A DNA stretch of 11,250 nt, taken from contig DVHA01000224.1 of assembly GCA_018712425.1 (NCBI GenBank), positions 1 through 11,250 on the forward strand, given 5' to 3'. The DNA is from Candidatus Faecivivens stercoravium (lineage in GTDB: Bacteria; Bacillota; Clostridia; Oscillospirales; Ruminococcaceae). The notes under the pieces are model-generated. The model saw nothing but the letters and a program-made list of their open reading frames with translations. It was not told where the DNA came from and made no database searches. Numbering within the stretch: position 1 is the first letter of the stretch; each line of letters starts with the position of its first letter. Positions 5,756 through 11,250 of the stretch are shown in pieces. A program made the translations under genes and the position numbers.

Positions 5756-6214
5756 TCATCCCTTCTCCGGGACAGCCACATCCCGGTACTGGGTATGGCG
5801 GGCGTCTTTGGACTTCTGATAGATTGTGTCCAGCACCTCCAGAAAAACGCCCAGCTTTTCCGGCGGGATATCCTCCATCAGCCAGGCATAAAAATCCGCC
5901 TCCCGGGAAGCCCGCTGGTCTTTCAGCTCGTCCGCCTTTTCCAGCGGGAAAAGCTGCTTCCGGCGCTTGTCCTCCGGGTCGGTTTTCCGGCAGATATAGC
6001 CTTTGGCTTCAAGGCTCGCGATACAGTGGGCGGCGGCACTCTTCTCCATCCCCAGTTCCCCGCAGATTTCAAAGAGGATGATCCCCGGGTTTTTCCGGAT
6101 GCAGTGGAGAACGTCATATTCGCTGGTGCCGAGGCCGAAAGCCTTCAGCTGCCGCTGGCTGAAATTGGCGGCGTTGCGGGCAATTTTGGTGATTTTGCGC
6201 TGGCTGGGGTCCAT
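5756..6214 (-). CDS. MarR-family transcriptional regulator
   Basis: A 152-residue winged helix-turn-helix protein of normal MarR length; such proteins bind palindromic operators as dimers and usually repress until a small ligand binds. The recognition region is about residues 47-70 (FEICGELGMEKSAAAHCIASL), and the wing carries the family signature around R76-K86 (RKTDPEDKRRK). The N- and C-terminal helices (5-25 and 97-140) would form the dimer interface. The start at 6214 has an AAAGGAG ribosome site about 8 bases upstream. Its promoter (6286-6314) and the palindrome at 6261-6274 suggest autoregulation. The EamA transporter gene follows on the same strand, so control of export is the likely role. 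The last residues, beyond about 140, are unconserved-looking. Confidence 0.92.
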   Translation of the reverse strand: MDPSQRKITKIARNAANFSQRQLKAFGLGTSEYDVLHCIRKNPGIILFEICGELGMEKSAAAHCIASLEAKGYICRKTDPEDKRRKQLFPLEKADELKDQRASREADFYAWLMEDIPPEKLGVFLEVLDTIYQKSKDARHTQYRDVAVPEKG

Positions 6215-6260
6215 AACCGGCTCTCCTTTCCCGGGAAAGATTGTTGCGTATATGGATAAA

Positions 6261-6274
6261 GTTGACCAATCAAC
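6261..6274. promoter_or_regulatory. GTTGA-N4-TCAAC operator, likely MarR site
   Basis: GTTGACCAATCAAC is an inverted repeat with 5-base arms; flanking AA/TT adds partial symmetry. By the promoter called here it covers about +6 to +19 of the MarR transcript, a position where a bound dimer blocks RNA polymerase. GTTGA-type half-sites are known for some MarR proteins (MexR, for example). Binding by this protein is inferred. Confidence 0.55.
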
Positions 6275-6285
6275 CTTTTATTTTG

Positions 6286-6314
6286 AGGATAGCACCCTCT
6301 GAATCCGATGTCAA
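6286..6314 (-). promoter_or_regulatory. promoter of the MarR-EamA unit
   Basis: Minus strand: perfect TTGACA (6314-6309), 17-base spacer, TATCCT (6291-6286) preceded by TGC (extended -10). The start would be near 6279, directly next to the GTTGA palindrome. Confidence 0.7.
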
Positions 6315-6346
6315 GAGGATTTCAAAATGCCGGGCAATTAAAATGT

Positions 6347-6385
6347 AAATTTTCCATTTTATTTCTATGGACAAAATGAAAATTT
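6347..6385. repeat. AT-rich imperfect inverted repeat in the divergent gap
   Basis: AAATTTTCCATTTT (6347-6360) and AAAATGAAAATTT (6373-6385) are inverse complements apart from one extra base, around a 12-base centre. It lies between the MarR promoter and the ABC operon promoter, ending 75 bases before the latter's -35. It could be a bent or protein-binding site. Apart from the items listed, I see nothing else in 6215-6642. Confidence 0.35.
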
Positions 6386-6459
6386 TATGGTAACAGAGCG
6401 TCCGGATTTTACGGCTGTCTGAAACCTGTGTGAAAAGTGGGTGAAAAAGGCCGATTTGC

Positions 6460-6488
6460 TTGCATTAGATGCCGGTATGTGCTATAAT
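6460..6488 (+). promoter_or_regulatory. promoter of the ABC-GldG-DUF4340 operon
   Basis: TTGCAT (6460-6465), 17-base spacer, TATAAT (6483-6488) with TGC immediately before the -10 (extended). The predicted start is near 6495, leaving a leader of nearly 150 bases before the ATPase start. No other promoter is seen inside the operon. Confidence 0.72.
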
Positions 6489-6525
6489 AATGAACGGTTT
6501 CCTGGGGCGATTTGGGTATTCTGCC

Positions 6526-6552
6526 GGTTTTGCCGGAAGGCAGCGGAAAACC
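6526..6552 (+). other. stem-loop in the long operon leader
   Basis: GGTTTT (6526-6531) pairs with AAAACC (6547-6552), and CCG (6533-6535) with CGG (6544-6546). GGTTTCC at 6496-6502 can pair instead with the GGAAAACC at 6545-6552 (one bulge), so alternative folds are possible. No known riboswitch class is recognised. Confidence 0.3.
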
Positions 6553-6642
6553 TTTGGTAAAAAAGCGCGCCCGAATTGGCAACCCCCCACATCTGCGGCC
6601 CCGCCGCATATGAATACTCTTAGAGAAATGGAGTTTTTGGAC

Positions 6643-7785
6643 ATGATCGAGGTAAAAAACCTCACCAAGTATTACGGGGACAAGCACGCCGTCGACGGCA
6701 TCTCGTTCTCGGTAAAACAGGGTGAGATCCTGGGATTTCTCGGCCCCAACGGCGCCGGCAAATCCACGACGATGAATATCCTGACCGGGTATATCTCCTC
6801 CACCTCCGGCACGGTCGAGATCGACGGATACGATATTCTCGAAAATCCCATCGAGGCCAAACAGAAGATCGGGTACCTCCCCGAACTGCCGCCCCTCTAC
6901 CTGGATATGACGGTACAAGGGTACTTGAGCTTTGTCTATGACCTCAAAAAGTGCAAAATCCCGAAAAAGAAACACATCGACGACGTCTGCCGCCGGGTGC
7001 GGATTGACCACGTCCAGCACCGGATCATCAAAAACCTCTCCAAAGGTTACCGGCAGCGCGTCGGCCTGGCCCAGGCGCTGATCGGCAACCCCGAGGTGCT
7101 GATCCTCGACGAGCCGACGGTCGGCCTGGACCCCAAGCAGATCATTGAAATCCGCGACCTCATTAAGGTGCTGGGCGAACGGCACACCGTCATCCTCTCC
7201 TCCCACATCCTGTCGGAGGTGCAGGCGGTCTGCGACCGGCTGGTCATCATCAACGGCGGCAGGATCGTCGCCGACGACACCGCCGAGAGCCTGACCCGCC
7301 GCCTCTCGAAGGACTTCCGCTACATCATCCGGGTCGAAGGGCCGATGGAAGAGATCCGGAAGGTGCTGGAAGGGGTCCCCGGGATGAAGGAGGTCCTCTT
7401 TAACGGCGAGAAAGAGCCGGGCGTTTACGAGTTCAGCCTCGAGTCCGACCCGACCCTCGACATCCGGCGGGAAATCTTCCGGCGAATTGTCGGCCGCAGC
7501 TGGACCATCCTCTCCTTCCATTCGACCGAGATGACGCTGGAAGACATCTTCCTGATGCTCACCAGCGGCGACTCCGACTCCGCCATCCGGACCCTCGAGG
7601 CGAGCGAAGAAGACGGGGAGCCCGCCGAGGCCCCGCAGCCTGAAGAGCCGAAGGGCGAAGTGGAGGAAATCCAGGTTATGAACCCCGAGACCGGCACCGC
7701 CCAGGATGTCACCCAGCCGCCGCAGATGCCGGAAATCGACGAGGCAAGAAAACAGAAAATGAATGAAAATGGAGGTGAAGAATAA
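6643..7785 (+). CDS. ABC transporter ATPase, GldA/ABC-2 type, with acidic C-terminal tail
   Basis: A 380-residue cytoplasmic nucleotide-binding subunit that powers the permease encoded next. Walker A GPNGAGKST is at 34-42, the Q-loop region IGYLPE at 77-82 (with Glu, as is usual in this branch), the signature LSKGYRQRV at 132-140, Walker B LILDEP at 153-158, and the switch His at 188. The LSKGYRQR signature and GYLPE motif are those of GldA-like and other ABC-2 exporter ATPases. The domain ends about residue 308. Beyond it is a roughly 70-residue Glu/Pro-rich low-complexity tail not usual in the family. The start at 6643 is preceded by ATGGAG about 9 bases upstream and matches the conserved MIEVKNLTK beginning. 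The same frame opens at 6469, but that lies before the transcription start. Its TAA overlaps the permease ATG by one base. Confidence 0.96.
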   Translation: MIEVKNLTKYYGDKHAVDGISFSVKQGEILGFLGPNGAGKSTTMNILTGYISSTSGTVEIDGYDILENPIEAKQKIGYLPELPPLYLDMTVQGYLSFVYDLKKCKIPKKKHIDDVCRRVRIDHVQHRIIKNLSKGYRQRVGLAQALIGNPEVLILDEPTVGLDPKQIIEIRDLIKVLGERHTVILSSHILSEVQAVCDRLVIINGGRIVADDTAESLTRRLSKDFRYIIRVEGPMEEIRKVLEGVPGMKEVLFNGEKEPGVYEFSLESDPTLDIRREIFRRIVGRSWTILSFHSTEMTLEDIFLMLTSGDSDSAIRTLEASEEDGEPAEAPQPEEPKGEVEEIQVMNPETGTAQDVTQPPQMPEIDEARKQKMNENGGEE

Positions 7786-8492
7786 TGTTCGCCATTTTCA
7801 AGCGGGAGTTTAACTCCTATTTCACCAACCCGATGGGGTATGTCTTCCTGGCGGTCTTTTATTTCTTCTCCGGGATGTATTTCTCGATGATTCTGCAGTA
7901 CAACACCACCGATATTACCTATGTGTTCTCCTACCTCTTTGAGGTGCTGATGTTCATCATCCCGCTGCTCTGCATGCGGCTGATGTCGGAGGAAAAGCGG
8001 GCGAAGACCGACCAGCTGCTGATGACCAGCCCCGTCTCGATCACCGGGTTGGTGCTGGGCAAGTTTTTAGCGGCGCTTGCCATCTACGGGATCGCCCTCG
8101 CGGTCACCGTCGTCTACGCGGTTATCCTCACCTTCTTCGCGACGCCGGAATGGGCGGTGATCGTCGGCAACATCTTCGGCTCCCTCATCATGGGCGCCGC
8201 GATGATCGCGATCTGCCTCTTAATCTCCGCCTGCACCGAAAGCCAGATCATCGCGGCGATCGGGGGCCTGGCCGCGATGCTGTTTTTGTGGATGATCGAA
8301 AACGTCGCTTCCCTGCTGCCCACTTCCCTCTCCTGGCTCGGGAACATCATTTCCCAGCTCTCCTTCTCCAGCCGGTACGACAACTTCTGCAACGGGATCC
8401 TCAACATAAGCGACGTCCTTTTCTATATCAGCGCGATCGTCGTCTTCCTCTTCTTCAACGTCCGGATCATCGAGAAGAGACGTTGGAGCTAA
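7785..8492 (+). CDS. ABC-2 type permease, GldF-like
   Basis: A 235-residue six-helix membrane subunit; likely helices are about 18-38, 47-66, 90-115, 123-149, 155-175 and 207-226. The segment at 64-85 (MRLMSEEKRAKTDQLLMTSPVS) is the characteristic cytoplasmic loop motif of GldF and related ABC-2 permeases. It presumably pairs with the ATPase, to which it is translationally coupled through TAATG; its ribosome site GGAGG (7771-7775) lies inside the ATPase end. The function of the Firmicute versions is not established. The length is typical for GldF-type permeases. It is followed by the GldG-family gene after 32 bases. Confidence 0.93.
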   Translation: MFAIFKREFNSYFTNPMGYVFLAVFYFFSGMYFSMILQYNTTDITYVFSYLFEVLMFIIPLLCMRLMSEEKRAKTDQLLMTSPVSITGLVLGKFLAALAIYGIALAVTVVYAVILTFFATPEWAVIVGNIFGSLIMGAAMIAICLLISACTESQIIAAIGGLAAMLFLWMIENVASLLPTSLSWLGNIISQLSFSSRYDNFCNGILNISDVLFYISAIVVFLFFNVRIIEKRRWS

Positions 8493-8524
8493 CCCGGAAT
8501 TTTTAGGAAAGGAAAATCCGCAAG

Positions 8525-10015
8525 ATGAATAACGAAAAGAAAGTCAAAGAGCGGAAAGAGAAAAAGGAAAAATCCGTAAAGTCCTTAAACCGCTCCCGCC
8601 GCCTCCGCCACGGCACGATGGCGACGGTGCTCTCCGTCTGCTTTGTCGCGGCGGTCGTCCTGGTCAACGTCATCGCGTCGATTGTCGTCGAGCGCTTCCC
8701 GATCAGCCTCGACCTGACCAGCAACAAGATCTTCGAACTGTCCCAGGAGTCGATCGACTATGTCGAAAGCCTCGACCAGGACATCGAAGTCTACGTCCTC
8801 GCAACCGAAGAGGACTTCTCCGGCTCCAACCGGTACTATAACCAGGCGAATACCGTCATCAACAAGTATGCCCAGTATTCCGACCACATCCACGTCTCCT
8901 ACGTCGACATCTACACCGACGTCGATTTCGCGGCGAACTATCCCAACGAGACCCTCACCTACGGGAACATCCTGCTCCAGTGCGGTGAACGGTACCAGAT
9001 CCTGACCGCCTACGACCTCTTTGACGTCGACGAGCAGTACGGCACCATCCAGTCCTCCACCACCGAGCAGGCGATGACCAGCGCGATCATGAGCCTGACC
9101 GACTCCAACCCCATAAGCGTCGTCTTCCTGACCGGTTTCGGCGACAACAACCGCACCGACTCCTCCAACCTCGAGTCGATCCTCACGAACAACGGCTACC
9201 TCGTCTCGGAGATCAACTTCCTCTCGGAAGAGATCCCGGAAGACGCCGACGCGGTCGTCCTCTGCTCCCCCACTTCCGACCTCACTTCCGACCTGGCGGA
9301 TACGCTGGCCCAGTGGCTGGAAAATGAGGGGCAGTTCGGCCGGACGATGCTCTACTTTGCCGACGGCTCCCAGCCCTCGCTGCCGGTCCTCGAGAGCGTC
9401 CTCTCCGAATGGGGCATCGGGGTTGAACCCGGCTACCTCATTGAGACCGACGCGACCCACGTCTACTCCAGCTACACCTATCTGCTGGCCCAGTACGAGG
9501 AAAACGACTATGTCGATTCCGCCAGCCAGCCGATCCTGCTCCCCAACACCAGGGCCCTTTCGGTCCTTTGGGAAAACAACTCCAACCGTTACACCCATGT
9601 GCTGCTCTCGACCTATGACTCTGCCGTTGTCCATCCCGAAAACGCGGGCGAAGACTGGCAGCCGGCCGACGAGGATATGCAGAGCTACCCGGTCGCCGTC
9701 CTCGGCCAGCGGCTGACCTATGACGGCACCACCCCGCTGAACTCTTACCTCGCCGTCTTCGGTTCGATGGATATGACCAACTCCGCCTTCACCTCGATGT
9801 CGGCCCTCAACAACGGCGAATATGTTGTCGAGCTTTTAAACACCCTCACCGGCAAGGAGGAAGGCATCACCATCGTCGGTAAGGAAATCGGCACCGAGAC
9901 CCTCGGCATCAGCGAGAGCCAGGCCAGCATCATCGGCGGATTCTTCCAGTTCGGCCTGCCGGTCATCGTCGTGGTCATCGGCGTCACCGTCTGGATCCGC
10001 AGGAGGAATATGTAA
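8525..10015 (+). CDS. GldG-family ABC auxiliary protein, membrane-anchored
   Basis: A 496-residue protein with a very basic cytoplasmic N-terminus (1-30), one membrane helix at about 33-55, a large extracytoplasmic part, and a second helix at about 470-491 followed by RRRNM. After the first helix comes DLTSNKIFELSQES (63-76), a diagnostic GldG stretch, then FLTGFGD (201-207), equivalent to the family LTGHGE-type motif. The central domain matches what is annotated as ABC-type uncharacterised transport auxiliary (PF09822-like). In gliding Bacteroidetes GldG works with the GldA/GldF transporter; here it follows the equivalent ATPase and permease, so membership in the same complex is well supported. 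Substrate or process is unknown. The ribosome site AAAGGA is about 11 bases before the ATG. The stop is only 3 bases from the next start. Confidence 0.92.
   Translation: MNNEKKVKERKEKKEKSVKSLNRSRRLRHGTMATVLSVCFVAAVVLVNVIASIVVERFPISLDLTSNKIFELSQESIDYVESLDQDIEVYVLATEEDFSGSNRYYNQANTVINKYAQYSDHIHVSYVDIYTDVDFAANYPNETLTYGNILLQCGERYQILTAYDLFDVDEQYGTIQSSTTEQAMTSAIMSLTDSNPISVVFLTGFGDNNRTDSSNLESILTNNGYLVSEINFLSEEIPEDADAVVLCSPTSDLTSDLADTLAQWLENEGQFGRTMLYFADGSQPSLPVLESVLSEWGIGVEPGYLIETDATHVYSSYTYLLAQYEENDYVDSASQPILLPNTRALSVLWENNSNRYTHVLLSTYDSAVVHPENAGEDWQPADEDMQSYPVAVLGQRLTYDGTTPLNSYLAVFGSMDMTNSAFTSMSALNNGEYVVELLNTLTGKEEGITIVGKEIGTETLGISESQASIIGGFFQFGLPVIVVVIGVTVWIRRRNM
10001..10006 (+). promoter_or_regulatory. 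ribosome site for the DUF4340 gene, inside the GldG end
   Basis: AGGAGG encodes part of the GldG Arg-rich tail and lies 12 bases before the DUF4340 ATG at 10019. An ATG at 10010 is the last GldG codon followed at once by TAA, so it cannot be the start. This arrangement implies translational coupling. Confidence 0.65.
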
Positions 10016-10018
10016 TCT

Positions 10019-11250
10019 ATGGCAGAAAAGGCAAGAAAGAAAAGCAAAAAGGTCCGCAACCTCATCATCGGGCTGGTCGTCCTGCTGCTGCTGGCAGCGG
10101 CGCTTGTGGTGCTGCTGCTGACCACTTCCGCCCCCGAGGAGGAAGCCGAGTCTTCCGCCTACGAGAGCACGCTGGTCGACCTGGTCGTGTCGGAGGCGGA
10201 CGATATCAACGAGCTGACCGTCGAAAACGCCGGCGGCGGCTTTGACATCATCCGGGTGTCGGAAGCGACCGAGGATGAGGACGCGGTCTACGGGATTGAA
10301 GAGCTGGAGAGCTTCCTCACCGACGAGAGCGAGCTCTCCTCGATCATCGACCAGTTCGCCAACGTCAGCGCGATGCGGCTGATTGAGGAGAACGCGCCGG
10401 ATATCGCCAAATACGGCCTCGACGACCCCACCTACGTCGTCACCACCTACTATGACGACGGCACCACCCACACCTTCACCGTCGGCGACACCCTGCCGAC
10501 CGACAACGGGGCCTATATGATGATCGACGACGACCCCAACGTCTATTCGATGGGCGATACCAAGATGTCCCGGCTGGATTACACCGCCCTAGACTTTATG
10601 GACCTCAACGTCATCGACGAATGGGAAAGCTACACCGACGACGACGGCAATGAGGTGACCGCCCCGACGATCGAGTACCTGCAGGTCACCGGCGGGACGC
10701 TGGAAGATGTCTTCCGGATGGAACCGATCGACACCGAAGAGGAATCCAGCCTGGCTTCCTCTTACGGCTCCACCTACCGGATTGTCAGCCCGATTGAATC
10801 CGACTTCCGGGTCAAGACCAATACCGAAGGCGGCGACGACAACGCGGTCTATACCACCGGCCTCCAATCGCTTACCGCCCTGTCGGTCGAGGCCATCAAC
10901 CCCACCGAAGAGGATATGGCCGCCTACGGCCTTGACGAGCCCTACTGCACGATCGAATTCAGCCGGGACGGCACCGAGCACACCTGGCTGGTCGGCGACG
11001 CTCTCACAACCGAAGACGGCACCGCCGCCCACTACTTCTACAGCGAAGACCAGCCGGTCATCTATGTGGTCGCTGACTCCAGCCTGCCATGGATCTCAAT
11101 GAATCTGGATGAGCTGTATACGCCGCAGCAGCTGCTGCCGTATATTGATGACGTCGGGCAGATCGACCTGATGGTCTACGGCGAAACCTACACCTTTGAA
11201 ATCGACGCCGCCGACCCGGACGACGAGGATTCGGACATTGTCCCCCACCT
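10019..11250 (+). CDS. DUF4340 domain protein, 3' end beyond the window
   Basis: A reading frame of at least 410 codons that stays open to the window edge. A basic N-terminus (AEKARKKSKK) precedes one membrane helix at about 14-35, then a strongly acidic extracytoplasmic region. Two copies of the DUF4340 repeat are visible: YGLDDP at 132-137 with the following HTFTVGDTLPTDNGAYMMID, and YGLDEP at 303-308 with HTWLVGDALTTEDGTAAHYF. DUF4340 proteins have no established biochemical role but are commonly found beside GldG-type ABC systems, which fits here. It is in the same frame as the GldG gene, separated by TAA TCT. Probably a second surface-exposed partner of the transporter complex. The C-terminus is not visible. 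Confidence 0.9.
   Translation, partial: MAEKARKKSKKVRNLIIGLVVLLLLAAALVVLLLTTSAPEEEAESSAYESTLVDLVVSEADDINELTVENAGGGFDIIRVSEATEDEDAVYGIEELESFLTDESELSSIIDQFANVSAMRLIEENAPDIAKYGLDDPTYVVTTYYDDGTTHTFTVGDTLPTDNGAYMMIDDDPNVYSMGDTKMSRLDYTALDFMDLNVIDEWESYTDDDGNEVTAPTIEYLQVTGGTLEDVFRMEPIDTEEESSLASSYGSTYRIVSPIESDFRVKTNTEGGDDNAVYTTGLQSLTALSVEAINPTEEDMAAYGLDEPYCTIEFSRDGTEHTWLVGDALTTEDGTAAHYFYSEDQPVIYVVADSSLPWISMNLDELYTPQQLLPYIDDVGQIDLMVYGETYTFEIDAADPDDEDSDIVPH

Noticed and set aside
5642..6259. 205-codon plus-strand frame opposite the MarR gene
   Set aside because: No recognisable domain and no ribosome site; MarR motifs lie on the other strand.
6469..6642. N-terminal extension of the ABC ATPase to ATG 6469
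   Set aside because: It starts upstream of the -10 box, so it would not be transcribed; the family begins at MIEVKNLTK.
6409..7521. 370-codon minus-strand frame opposite the ABC ATPase
   Set aside because: The plus strand carries all ABC motifs in order; this frame is the compositional shadow and would run through the operon promoter.
8585..9634. 349-codon minus-strand frame opposite the GldG-family gene
   Set aside because: Val/Asp/Gly-rich mirror of a high-GC3 gene, with no motif, promoter or ribosome site.
1..11250. CRISPR array, insertion sequence, phage or known defence system
   Set aside because: No regularly spaced repeats, transposase, integrase, nuclease or reverse transcriptase motifs appear in any frame. 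The genes are housekeeping or envelope types with uniform composition.

Overview
The window looks like ordinary chromosome from a GC-rich Firmicute of the Clostridia, most likely an Oscillospirales/Ruminococcaceae-type gut bacterium. This is inference from strongly C/G-ending codons, GGAGG-type ribosome sites, SigA-type promoters with TATAAT and extended -10 (TGn) elements, and the gene repertoire. I found no insertion sequence, phage gene, CRISPR array, tRNA or rRNA.

Layout. (1) 1-382 has no complete gene. It holds the promoter, ribosome site and first codons of a minus-strand gene that leaves the window on the left, then a cluster of GC-rich hairpins. (2) 383-2379 is a divergent pair: a minus-strand Nudix hydrolase and a plus-strand MATE efflux transporter, whose promoters lie back to back at 834-927. 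(3) 2380-2827 is a non-coding stretch between convergent genes. It is packed with inverted repeats, including two neighbouring elements that each fold on paper into a three-way junction (outer stem plus two inner hairpins), and it ends in the terminator of the next gene. (4) 2828-4534, minus, is an M3-family zinc oligoendopeptidase with its own strong promoter. (5) 4759-6214, minus, is a MarR-type repressor followed by a two-repeat EamA/DMT membrane transporter closed by a good terminator. The MarR promoter has a GTTGA/TCAAC palindrome just past its predicted start, suggesting autoregulation. (6) 6460-11250, plus, is one operon running off the right edge: ABC ATPase, ABC-2 type permease, a GldG-family membrane-anchored auxiliary protein, and a DUF4340 protein that is still open at the window end.

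The four-gene operon is the most interesting functional unit. Its first three genes correspond to the GldA/GldF/GldG arrangement known from gliding Bacteroidetes, but the setting is a non-gliding Firmicute, and a DUF4340 protein is added. Genes abut tightly (1-nt overlap, 32-nt gap, then 3 nt between a stop and the next start, in the same frame). They probably make one envelope complex in which the ATPase and permease energise two large extracytoplasmic proteins; the substrate cannot be told from sequence. The most unusual non-coding feature is the pair of three-way-junction elements at 2529-2724.
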